Below are positions 25,915-33,667 of a stretch of 64,000 nt of DNA, piece after piece. The stretch's first letter is position 1, and the number at the start of each line of letters is the position of its first letter. Origin of the DNA: Marinobacter guineae. GTDB taxonomy: Bacteria; Pseudomonadota; Gammaproteobacteria; Pseudomonadales; Oleiphilaceae. The notes beneath the pieces were generated by a model. That model did not search any database. It saw only the letters and a program-made list of their open reading frames with translations, and was not told the origin of the DNA. Made by a program: the position numbers and the translations under genes. The stretch spans positions 744,001 to 808,000 of the forward strand of contig NZ_KZ319339.1 in NCBI RefSeq assembly GCF_002744735.1. Direction: 5' to 3'.

Positions 25915-27003
25915 ACGGAGCGCCCAGGCCTGCTGCCAGTTGCCACCGCGCCGGGGCGCAACGGCTGTCTCGAAGTAATGCCTCAACCGGCGGCGATCAT
26001 CCGGCTGATCCTTGAGGGCTGAGCCGATAATATGGTGCATCAGTAGCTCCACCGTCATGCTGCCGCCGCCGTAATACCATGCATTCAGGCTCGCCGCGTG
26101 GGCCACGGAGACCGCTTCGGCGGTGGACAGGGCCGAACCCGCCAGTCGGTCGGTACTGCGGCCATCAAGGGTCTGTCCATTGCGCAGCTCGTGGAACATG
26201 GTCACCAGAATCTCGACCACCGACTCATCAATGTCCACGTCGACGCCTGCCCGGTCATTGGCTTTGCGAACCTCCCGGAGCACAACATCCATTTCATCCG
26301 AAAGATTGCGGATCGGGCAAATTTCCTCGAAGTCCATGCGTCGCTTCAGGGCGGCACTCATTCGATGCACACCCTCATCTACGCTGTTCGAGGTGGCAAT
26401 GACATTGAAACCTTCCCGGGCCAGAACCACGCCTTCGTCGCCAGCCAGCTCCGGAATCACCGCGACCCGGTCTGACAGTACGGATAGCAGCGCATCCTGT
26501 AGCGACTGCGGGCAACGGGCAATTTCCTCGAAGCGGACCATGCGCCCTTCCATCATTCCTCGCAACAAGGGGCTTGGTACCAGCGCCTTGAGGCAGGGCC
26601 CTTCGTTATGCAGAACGGATTCGTTCCAGCTGTAAAGCAGCTGCCCGACCTGGCTGACTGCCCCGCCCTGAAGTATAAGGGTGGAGTTGCCGGATATGGC
26701 GGCTGACAACAGTTCGGAAAGCCAGGATTTGGCGGTCCCCGGCTCTCCTACCAGGAGGCACCCACGGCTGGTGCACAGGGAAATGATGATCCGGACCACC
26801 ATGGCACGGTCGGCGACGAACTTTCGTTCGATACCGAGTTTTTCATCCCCCCTCACGAACTTTTCCACGGCGCGGGGTGACATCTGCCAGCCAGGCGGCA
26901 CCGGGCCATGATCCATACCTTTCAGTTTCTCCAGCTCCTGAACATACACAACTTCTGCAGGCTCACGCTGCACGGCCCTGATTGCCATATTTTCGCTGCT
27001 CAT
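25900..27003 (-). CDS. Orphan YehL/MoxR-like AAA ATPase
   Basis: 367 residues. Walker A is GEPGTAKS at about residues 86-93. The Walker B position reads MVRFEEIARCP, with Glu in place of the usual Asp. NVIATSNSVDEGVHRMSAALKRRMDFE provides sensor 1 and an arginine-finger-like region. The sequence around CLLVGEPGTAKSWLSELL fits the YehL branch of MoxR-like ATPases better than the Bat-type MoxR. The usual VWA and SWIM-type partners are absent. Its start overlaps the PCMT-GspE stop by 4 bp, so they form an operon at the end of the chemotaxis series. Substrate unknown. Confidence 0.8.
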   Translation of the reverse strand: MSSENMAIRAVQREPAEVVYVQELEKLKGMDHGPVPPGWQMSPRAVEKFVRGDEKLGIERKFVADRAMVVRIIISLCTSRGCLLVGEPGTAKSWLSELLSAAISGNSTLILQGGAVSQVGQLLYSWNESVLHNEGPCLKALVPSPLLRGMMEGRMVRFEEIARCPQSLQDALLSVLSDRVAVIPELAGDEGVVLAREGFNVIATSNSVDEGVHRMSAALKRRMDFEEICPIRNLSDEMDVVLREVRKANDRAGVDVDIDESVVEILVTMFHELRNGQTLDGRSTDRLAGSALSTAEAVSVAHAASLNAWYYGGGSMTVELLMHHIIGSALKDQPDDRRRLRHYFETAVAPRRGGNWQQAWALRSLIR

Positions 27004-29282
27004 TCCTGACTCCTGCGACCACCACGGACTTCTGGCGCCATGCGCTCCCTGGGGAGAATTCGTGGCAATTCCGAAAGCGGGATAATTCCCTCAATAACAT
27101 GGTCCAGCGCACTGTCCCGCATGGTAATCAGACCGGCATCCAGTGCCCGCCAGCGAAGCTCTCCGATTGGAGGCTGGCTGGATATTGCATTTCGGATATC
27201 GGAGTCAACTTCCATATATTCCACAATTGCCACCCGACCCTGGGTACCCCGGCCGTTGCATTTATCACAGCCGGCGCCTTCGAAACACCGGAAATCCGCC
27301 GGCGGACCGTCAGGAAACATCTCGGACAGAATCACTGGATCGGGCCTGGCAGATTCGCGGCAGTGCGTACAGATTCGTTTGGCCAGGCGCTGGGCGATCA
27401 CCGCCAGCAATTCACCGGCAATGGAGTTCGGGTGAACACCAAGATCATAAAGGCGCTGCAGAGAGTCCACTGCGTCATTGCAATGCAGCGTCGACAACAC
27501 CACATGTCCGGTCTGCGAGGCTCGAATAGCCTCCAGCGCGGTTTCCTGATCGCGGATTTCGCCAACGAGAATGACGTCCGGGTCTTCCCGGACAAACGCT
27601 CTCATGGCATCGGCAAATCCAAAGCCTATCTCCGAGCGCACCCGGGTTTGCTGGATGTTATCGATAGAGTACTCAATCGGATCTTCCACCGTGATCACTT
27701 TCCGGCGACCATCATCGGCCAGAGTCTGCAGCCCGGCATAAAGCGTGGTTGATTTGCCAGACCCCGTAGGCCCCACGACCAGAACCAGTCCTGCCGGGTT
27801 ATCCAGCAAGCGCTGATAGCGCCCACCGATCATCGCTGACATACCGAGCTCGGTAATGGTCATGGCGCGACCGGTCTGGGGTAACAGGCGGATGATGGCG
27901 TGTTCGCCATGGAGCGACGGCTGGGTCTGGATGCGCAGGTCGTAGGCCATGTCACCCAGCTGCAAACGTGAACGGCCCCCCTGGGGTAGCCGGTGCTCGG
28001 CGATATTCAGTTCCGCCCGAAGCTTGATCACGTTAATCACCCCTTTGAATTCCCGGGGCGACAACTGATACTGGGGCAAATCGTGGAGATCGCCGTCCAC
28101 CCTGAGACGGATGCGAATCCGGTCTCCGTATTGCTCTATGTGAATGTCGCTGGCTTTTTCACTCACGGCATCCAGCAGAATGGCCTCGTACACGGACACC
28201 AGATAGGGACTGATGTGCTTGTTGTTGGGATCGTTAGCCAGCAGCTGGTCGCTGTGTCCATCGCTCCCTGGCTTCGGTTCGACCCCTGCACCATGATCCG
28301 CCGCGAAATTGCTGCCCTTGACGGTCAGATCCAGGGCCGACCAGATGCGACGGAAATCCGTCGGTGTCACCAGCAGGCAGTCAATCACCTGATTTGGGCT
28401 GAGGCGTTCCAACTGGTCCGTGCGTGCGTCCGGATCATCGGTCACAACGGTGATCTTTCCGTCATCCTGGGCAACAGGAATCATCCGTGACAGATCCAGG
28501 AAGGTCCGCGAGAAGCGCCGGAACAGCGCCGGATGGAGGTCCGGAAGCAGCTCATCCGCATCGGTAAAGGTCATGCCTCGCTGACGTGCGAGGGAGCGGT
28601 ACAGATCAATCTCTTCAAGATTCAGTTTACGCCGAAGCACATCAAGCACCCGGCAATTCTGCTTCGCCGCTTCCGCTTTCGCCTCGGCCAGGGTCTTGTC
28701 ATCCACAACGCCCTGATCAATCAGGATCTGTTCCACATTGCGGTTGAAGTCGACCCAACCGAGAGTCCGAACCCGTTCCAGCCTGGCTTCGCGTTTCACA
28801 AACATCGCCAGACTCGGCACAGGTCCGGCACGGCCCTCAAGGCAAACCAGGTGCCCCCCTTCCCGAAGGAAATGAGCCAGGGGGTTGCGCTCTTTGATAA
28901 ACGTGGTGCACAGGACAAGATCGCATGGCTGGTCAGGCCCCGGTGCCTCATCCACGCTAGCGACCAGAACGTCCACATTGTGCATGCCAAGACGGAAAAA
29001 CCGCTCCCGGGCCGCTTCCGCGACAACCGCATTTTTCTCCAGGTAAACCACTCGATGGGCCAACTCAGAAAGCACTGCAGCAAGATATCCGGAGCCGCCG
29101 CCGACATGCATCACCACCTGATCCGGTTCGATCTCGGGGATCAGGGACAGGATATGACTGACGGTTTCCTCGCGGGGGATGGAATGCCCGGTGATCGAGG
29201 GAACCAGATCGGAACCGGAAACAAAATCATGGCGGGATACAGACCTTAGGGCCTCAAGGGCCCTCGCGTACACTCTCTTCAT
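27000..29282 (-). CDS. Fusion of PCMT-like methyltransferase domain to GspE/PilB-type secretion ATPase
   Basis: 760 residues in three parts. Residues 1-175 follow the protein-L-isoaspartate O-methyltransferase pattern: SRHDFV, then ITGHSIPREETVSHI, then the SAM motif VVMHVGGGSGYLAAVLSEL. Residues about 180-300 resemble the T2SSE_N/MshEN domain. Residues about 355-740 are a GspE-type ATPase with Walker A GPTGSGKST (504-512), Walker B VILVGEIRD and a four-cysteine zinc site (Cys638, 641, 672, 675). The frame is continuous and both halves look complete. GspE proteins polymerise pilins or pseudopilins, but no other pilus gene is in the window. It follows DUF2802 by 26 bp. The function of the fusion is unknown. 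Confidence 0.85.
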   Translation of the reverse strand: MKRVYARALEALRSVSRHDFVSGSDLVPSITGHSIPREETVSHILSLIPEIEPDQVVMHVGGGSGYLAAVLSELAHRVVYLEKNAVVAEAARERFFRLGMHNVDVLVASVDEAPGPDQPCDLVLCTTFIKERNPLAHFLREGGHLVCLEGRAGPVPSLAMFVKREARLERVRTLGWVDFNRNVEQILIDQGVVDDKTLAEAKAEAAKQNCRVLDVLRRKLNLEEIDLYRSLARQRGMTFTDADELLPDLHPALFRRFSRTFLDLSRMIPVAQDDGKITVVTDDPDARTDQLERLSPNQVIDCLLVTPTDFRRIWSALDLTVKGSNFAADHGAGVEPKPGSDGHSDQLLANDPNNKHISPYLVSVYEAILLDAVSEKASDIHIEQYGDRIRIRLRVDGDLHDLPQYQLSPREFKGVINVIKLRAELNIAEHRLPQGGRSRLQLGDMAYDLRIQTQPSLHGEHAIIRLLPQTGRAMTITELGMSAMIGGRYQRLLDNPAGLVLVVGPTGSGKSTTLYAGLQTLADDGRRKVITVEDPIEYSIDNIQQTRVRSEIGFGFADAMRAFVREDPDVILVGEIRDQETALEAIRASQTGHVVLSTLHCNDAVDSLQRLYDLGVHPNSIAGELLAVIAQRLAKRICTHCRESARPDPVILSEMFPDGPPADFRCFEGAGCDKCNGRGTQGRVAIVEYMEVDSDIRNAISSQPPIGELRWRALDAGLITMRDSALDHVIEGIIPLSELPRILPRERMAPEVRGGRRSQE

Positions 29283-29308
29283 TCAGCAACGTCCGTAACT
29301 GCATGGTA

Positions 29309-29701
29309 TCAGGCCGCCTGACGTTTTCTGAGTGCTGACACCAGCTCGGCCTCGGGACGGGATATTCCGCACGTATTCATAAGATCGTCGATATCGGCAC
29401 CGAGATCAACCAGTCTTGAAGCTTCATCGTAGGAGATTCGCAGCGGGTCATTCTGCCGCATCTCGTCCAGTGTAGTACGCAGTTCGTGTAACTGACGCTC
29501 GCAGGCCACAAGGCGCTGTCCCACCCCCATGCTGCCACTGGTGGTGGCATGCAATTCACGGCCGAGGGTGTCACAACGCTCTTTCAGGGATGCCTTCAGG
29601 CTGCGCACCTGGCGCCCCAGAATCAGGCCCTGAACGAGGACCAGAGACAAGGCGACAACAGTCAGCGCCCAAGGAAGATAGGAAGGAATTTCTGCAAACA
29701 T
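29309..29701 (-). CDS. DUF2802 protein of the chemotaxis operon
   Basis: 130 residues: an N-terminal membrane helix (LPWALTVVALSLVLVQGLIL), a coiled-coil segment at about residues 35-90, and a C-terminal helical motif (YDEASRLVDLGADIDDLMNTC) that resembles a winged-helix or HTH fragment. DUF2802 genes regularly follow cheW in Pseudomonas-type che clusters. The function is unknown; a membrane-tethered accessory role in chemotaxis or flagellar placement is inferred from position. Confidence 0.8.
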   Translation of the reverse strand: MFAEIPSYLPWALTVVALSLVLVQGLILGRQVRSLKASLKERCDTLGRELHATTSGSMGVGQRLVACERQLHELRTTLDEMRQNDPLRISYDEASRLVDLGADIDDLMNTCGISRPEAELVSALRKRQAA

Positions 29702-29768
29702 GACGGATATCTCCCGTTAATTTCCACGGAAGGCATCCATCATCCGGCCTGTAATGGATTGCTCCGGT

Positions 29769-30257
29769 TTACAGTGCCGCGATTTCAGCCCACTCGTGGT
29801 CTGACAGCATCTTGTCGAACTCGACCAGTATGATCAGTTCGCCATCCTTGTTGCACACGCCCTGGATAAACTTGGCACTTTCCTCGTTACCCACGTTCGG
29901 TGCAGTCTCGATCTCACTGGCTTTCAGGTAAACCACCTCGGCTACCGAATCCACCAGAATACCCATAACCTGATTGGCCGATTCCATCACCACAATCCGG
30001 GTTGCATCGGTCACTTCCGCATCCGAAAGACCGAAGCGCCGGCGGGTGTCGATCACCGTGACAACGTTACCCCGCAGGTTGATGATGCCGAGCACGTAAT
30101 CCGGAGCACCCGGAACCGGAGCAATCTCCGTGTATCTCAGTACTTCCTGGATCTGCATGACGTTCAGACCGTAAGTCTCATCATCCAGCCGGAAAGTAAC
30201 GTATTGCAGTACCTGATTATCCTGGGCCTGATTGGTTTGTCCGCTCGGGGCTGCCAT
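29769..30257 (-). CDS. cheW: Chemotaxis coupling protein CheW
   Basis: 162 residues from ATG 30257, which has AAGAGGAGAAAC about ten bases upstream. After a short Gln/Asn-rich N-terminus the CheW fold is clear: VLQYVTFRLDDETYGLNVMQIQEVLRY, VPGAPDYVLGIINLRGNVVTVIDTR, and IQGVCNKDGELIILVEFDKML. CheW links chemoreceptors to CheA. The longer frame to 30344 was rejected. A sigma-70-like promoter lies in the 134-bp gap upstream. Confidence 0.95.
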   Translation of the reverse strand: MAAPSGQTNQAQDNQVLQYVTFRLDDETYGLNVMQIQEVLRYTEIAPVPGAPDYVLGIINLRGNVVTVIDTRRRFGLSDAEVTDATRIVVMESANQVMGILVDSVAEVVYLKASEIETAPNVGNEESAKFIQGVCNKDGELIILVEFDKMLSDHEWAEIAAL

Positions 30258-30308
30258 AGCGATGTTTCTCCTCTTGGGCTGCCCGGCGGGCAACCTGATC
30301 GTCAAAAA

Positions 30309-30338
30309 ATTATCGTCAGTGCCCAATACTATAGTTAA
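30309..30338 (-). promoter_or_regulatory. Putative sigma-70 promoter for cheW
   Basis: On the minus strand, TTAACT (-35, at 30338-30333) and GATAAT (-10, at 30314-30309) are 18 bp apart. Transcription would start near 30302, 45 bp before cheW. The unusual 134-bp gap inside the operon supports an internal promoter. The same gap also contains GACGATAA, one base from a FliA -10 box, but without a fitting -35. Confidence 0.35.
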
Positions 30339-30391
30339 GGGCACAAACCGTGCCAGCGCGGCTCGGTTTCATTCGGTAACCAATATTTGCG

Positions 30392-31141
30392 TCAACTCAG
30401 ATCCAGATGGTGCTCCCGCTCGGCCCGCACCAGAAGGTCTGCCATGGTACGCACGTCGATGAGCGCGCACATCTGATCAATCACGGTTCCCGCCAGCCAG
30501 GGCCGTTTGCTCCGGGCAGTCCGCCAACGAACTTCATCTGGTTTCAGGGTAAAGGACTGGGCCACGTCGTCACAGGCCAGCCCCCAATCGCTGTTATCGA
30601 GCCGGATCACAAATCGGTAGTTATCCCGTGCATCGGGCGGCACCCGTCCTGCCATAATCCATTCCGCGGTATCCACCACCCGGAGATTCTGATCCCGGTC
30701 GGGCCGGATACCCATATACCAGCGCGGGCTTCCGGGAATCGGCCGAATCTCCTCTTCAATGCGGTGGATGGCACCAAGCAGAATCAGCGGCACCGCCAGC
30801 TGCAACCCGGCAACGGTAAAAATAAGGCACTCAAAAGGCTGCTCGGACCATTCCGGGCGCGAGGGTGGCGCCGCCGGCTCTGGTTCAGGCGTGGCAACGA
30901 CTTTTGGTTCCGGCATGGAGGTCTCCGGTGCCTGACGAACCATTGGCCGGACAGCCACCGCGGGCTTTTCCCGCAGAATCTGGGGCGGCTCGGGCCGAGC
31001 CGCCGGTTTTTCGGCGGGTTTCTGCGGAGCAACAACCTCCTCTCGCAACGCCGTATCCGTCGCGGTATGTAGCAACTCGTCGAGATAACTGGCGATTGCG
31101 GACTCCGGGCTCGCCAGCCGTGTCAATTTATCGTCAGCCAT
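30392..31141 (-). CDS. parP: ParP-like CheW-domain protein
   Basis: 249 residues. An N-terminal helix (ESAIASYLDELLHTATDTAL) is followed by a Pro/Ala/Glu-rich linker at about residues 35-105 and a CheW-like domain to the end (FECLIFTVAGLQLAVPLILLGAIHRIEEE, WYMGIRPDRDQNLRVVDTAEWIM). This is the layout of ParP, which couples the polar ParC ATPase to chemotaxis arrays by its CheW-like domain. The position next to a ParA-type gene and cheW supports this. It overlaps parC by 8 bp. Confidence 0.85.
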   Translation of the reverse strand: MADDKLTRLASPESAIASYLDELLHTATDTALREEVVAPQKPAEKPAARPEPPQILREKPAVAVRPMVRQAPETSMPEPKVVATPEPEPAAPPSRPEWSEQPFECLIFTVAGLQLAVPLILLGAIHRIEEEIRPIPGSPRWYMGIRPDRDQNLRVVDTAEWIMAGRVPPDARDNYRFVIRLDNSDWGLACDDVAQSFTLKPDEVRWRTARSKRPWLAGTVIDQMCALIDVRTMADLLVRAEREHHLDLS

Positions 31142-31931
31142 GCTGACGCTCCTTCACGGACCCTACCCGGGCCATCAGGTCGTCAAGGAGATGGTTGTAA
31201 GCCCGGACACCGTGAGTCTCGGCTTCCAGCGCAGAGGGAATCAAACCCGCCTGGCTGGCATCCCGGAATTTGGTATCCACGGGAATAGCAAACTGCCACA
31301 GGGATTCCCGGTAGGTTTTGCGTAGCAGATTGAGGCTTTTCACCGAGGCCTGGGTGCGTCGGTCATAGAGTGTTGGCACGATGGTGTATGCCAGCTCGTT
31401 CTTCTGGGAACGCATGATCATCTTGAGCGTGTGGAGCATTCGCTCAAGGCCCTTGATAGCAAGAAATTCGGTTTGCACAGGGATGATCAGGTGCTGGGCT
31501 GCGGCCAGGGCATTGACCATCAGCACCCCAAGGGACGGTGTGTTATCCAGAAGCACATAATCAAAATCATCCCAGAGCTGGGTCAGGGCCCGGGAGACTA
31601 TCAGCCCCATGCCTTCCACGCCGATCATCCGGCGCTCCAGGGTTGCCAGTGCAGCACTGGCCGGCAGCAGGGACAGCCCACGGCAACTGGTTTCGGTAAT
31701 CAGCTGGGCCGGAAGCCCCTCGGGGACCTTGCCCTGATGCTGGAACAGATCAAACACACTATGGGCGATGGTGTCCGGATCGTATCCGAACCAGCTGGTG
31801 AGCGAGCCGTGGGGATCCAGATCCACAACAAGAACGCGTTTGCCCCGCTCAGCGAGCAAGCCGCCCAGCGCAACAACGGATGTGGTTTTGCCGACACCAC
31901 CTTTCTGATTGGCTACTGCCCAGATTCGCAC
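31134..31931 (-). CDS. parC: ParC-type ParA/Soj ATPase for polar chemotaxis arrays
   Basis: 265 residues from GTG 31931, preceded by TGGAGAATCAACGC. The deviant Walker A is ANQKGGVGKTT at residues 7-17. VLVVDLDPHGSLTSW and FDYVLLDNTPSLGVLMVNAL complete the ParA signature. By context it is ParC (PpfA-like), which positions chemotaxis proteins at the cell pole, rather than a chromosome-partition protein. The frame opens earlier, at 32012, but a FliA-type promoter at 31991-32017 and the family N-terminus favour the GTG. Confidence 0.87.
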   Translation of the reverse strand: MRIWAVANQKGGVGKTTSVVALGGLLAERGKRVLVVDLDPHGSLTSWFGYDPDTIAHSVFDLFQHQGKVPEGLPAQLITETSCRGLSLLPASAALATLERRMIGVEGMGLIVSRALTQLWDDFDYVLLDNTPSLGVLMVNALAAAQHLIIPVQTEFLAIKGLERMLHTLKMIMRSQKNELAYTIVPTLYDRRTQASVKSLNLLRKTYRESLWQFAIPVDTKFRDASQAGLIPSALEAETHGVRAYNHLLDDLMARVGSVKERQHG

Positions 31932-31990
31932 GCGTTGATTCTCCAGAGTACACATCGGTGTGGCCGGATTAACAGGGGCCACAGTCCCAC

Positions 31991-32017
31991 TTATCGGCAG
32001 CCGCCCGGGCAACTTGA
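31991..32017 (-). promoter_or_regulatory. FliA (sigma-28) type promoter upstream of parC
   Basis: On the minus strand, TCAAGTTG is followed after 11 bp by GCCGATAA, a full match to the -10 and a near match to the -35 of flagellar sigma-28 promoters. Transcription should start near 31984, giving a 50-nt leader to parC. It lies in the 194-bp gap after motD. This suggests that parC, parP, cheW and the genes after them are also expressed in the last flagellar class. Confidence 0.7.
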
Positions 32018-32125
32018 ACGAATCACCGGGGGATTTCCGGCAAGCTCTTGCCGTCGCCTTTTATGACCGGGAAGTAATACAGGAACCGTGCCAACAGAAC
32101 CATACGCATCTGCCGAGGAGGAGCA

Positions 32126-32908
32126 TCATCGCATGGCGCCCCGGATACTCGCGTCGCGGGAAATCAGCAACACTACCCGCCGGTTTCTGCGCCGCCCCTC
32201 TTCCGTGTCATTACGGGCAACCGGCTGATGCTGGCCATAACCGACTGCGGCAAGACGCTCCGGTTCAATGCCTTCCATGACCAGCATCCGGACAACGGCC
32301 GCCGCTCGGGCAGCGGACAGCTCCCAGTTGGATGGGAAACGGGGCGTGCTGATGGGCAGGTTATCGGTAAAACCCTCAACCTTCACGGCGTTATCACGGT
32401 TATTCAGGACTGTGGCAATCTTCTCGACCACCTCGAACGCATCGTAGTGGGGCTCGGCATCACCACTTCCGAACAGCAGGCTGTTGGGCAGGTTCAGCTC
32501 AAGCCATTTGTCACTGGTTTCCAGCGTCACCACGCCCTGATTGATGAGTTCGTCAAACTCCATGGCCAACTGGTCGGCCATGGCACGCAGGGCCTCGGTC
32601 CGGGCCTGGGCATCCATTTCAGGGTTTCGAGGAGCTTCGGTAACCGCCGGGGGTATCACGTTTTCAGTGGGCGCGGTCAGGGACGGCTGAGGCCGGTCGC
32701 CGATTTCAATGGGCTGGAAGGATCGCTGGGGCGCATTGAAAACCCCCGTCAGGGTTTCCGACAACACCTTGTACTTGCCTTCGTTCACGGACGAAACCGA
32801 GTACATCACCACGAAGAAGGCGAACAGCAGGGTGATGAAGTCAGCATAGGAAATCAGCCAACGCTCCTTGTTGTTCAGGTCGTCCTGGGGTTGCCTACGG
32901 CGCCGCAT
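32126..32908 (-). CDS. motD: Flagellar stator protein MotD (MotB family)
   Basis: 260 residues. One membrane helix (ISYADFITLLFAFFVVMYSV) carries Asp23, the proton-channel aspartate of MotB. A plug and linker region follows, then an OmpA-like peptidoglycan-binding domain at about residues 115-250 (NWELSAARAAAVVRMLVMEG, VAARNDTEEGRRRNRRV type). It forms the stator with MotC. The assignment as MotD rather than MotB rests on its place after cheB and motC, as in Pseudomonas. Confidence 0.92.
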   Translation of the reverse strand: MRRRRQPQDDLNNKERWLISYADFITLLFAFFVVMYSVSSVNEGKYKVLSETLTGVFNAPQRSFQPIEIGDRPQPSLTAPTENVIPPAVTEAPRNPEMDAQARTEALRAMADQLAMEFDELINQGVVTLETSDKWLELNLPNSLLFGSGDAEPHYDAFEVVEKIATVLNNRDNAVKVEGFTDNLPISTPRFPSNWELSAARAAAVVRMLVMEGIEPERLAAVGYGQHQPVARNDTEEGRRRNRRVVLLISRDASIRGAMR

Positions 32909-32926
32909 AAATTGGCCTGCGCATGC

Positions 32927-33667
32927 TTACTGCAGGAAGCCCCGCAGCCGCAATTCGATGGATTTCGGGTTTTCACCCTCGGCGATGGCAATAATGCCAT
33001 CAATCATCATGTCCTCGTAACGGGTACGTTCCCGTACGATGCCGCGCATCTTGTTGGCCACCGGGAAAAACAGCAGGTTCGCCAGGGCAACGCCGTATAT
33101 GGTCGCAACAAAGGCCGTGGCAATGCCGCTTCCGAGTGATTGAGGATCTTCCAGGTTGGTCATCACCTGAATCAGACCCATGACAGCACCGATAATCCCG
33201 ATGGTCGGGGAATAGCCACCCATGGCCTCAAACACCTTGGCAGACTCAAGATCGCGCTGTTCCCGGGAATCCAGATCAACCTCCATAATGCCCCGGATAG
33301 TTTCGGTTTCCGCACCGTCCACCAACAGCTGAAGGCCTTTCCTGGCAAACGATTCCGGCTCTCTCTCAGCCAGCCCTTCAAGGCCCAGAAGCCCCTGTTT
33401 TCGAGCCTTCACGCTCCAGTCAATGACCTTCCCTATGCCATCTTCCATATTGATGAACGGCGGAACAAAAACCCAGCGCACCTGGGTAAAGGCGCGTTTG
33501 AGCATGGGCCAGGAAGTCTGAAGAAGCGTCGCGGCGAAGGTGCCACCAATCACGATCACCGCCGCCGGGCCATTAAAAAGCGAGCTCAGCGCCCCACCCT
33601 CCAGCAGGTTGCCGCCCAGGATGGCAGCGAAAGCGAGAATAACCCCGAGGAGACTCAGGATATCCAT
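32927..33667 (-). CDS. motC: Flagellar stator protein MotC (MotA family)
   Basis: 246 residues with four membrane helices. The first is LLGVILAFAAILGGNLLEGG. The cytoplasmic loop contains REPESFARKGLQLLVDG, and the C-terminal pair includes MGGYSPTIGIIGAVMGLIQVM. The conserved proline and glycine pattern of MotA/ExbB stators is visible. It conducts ions with MotD. The start overlaps the cheB stop by 1 bp, and motD follows after 18 bp. Confidence 0.93.
   Translation of the reverse strand: MDILSLLGVILAFAAILGGNLLEGGALSSLFNGPAAVIVIGGTFAATLLQTSWPMLKRAFTQVRWVFVPPFINMEDGIGKVIDWSVKARKQGLLGLEGLAEREPESFARKGLQLLVDGAETETIRGIMEVDLDSREQRDLESAKVFEAMGGYSPTIGIIGAVMGLIQVMTNLEDPQSLGSGIATAFVATIYGVALANLLFFPVANKMRGIVRERTRYEDMMIDGIIAIAEGENPKSIELRLRGFLQ

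Noticed and set aside
30340..30355. Sigma-54-like TGGCACG upstream of cheW on the minus strand
   Set aside because: The spacing is right, but the -12 reads GTGCC without TTGC, and the segment is simply a 5-bp inverted repeat. A sigma-70-like pair nearby fits better.
31932..32012. Longer N-terminus of parC starting at 32012
   Set aside because: It would begin inside the FliA promoter and adds residues unlike the family. The GTG at 31931 has a good ribosome binding site and a normal ParA beginning.
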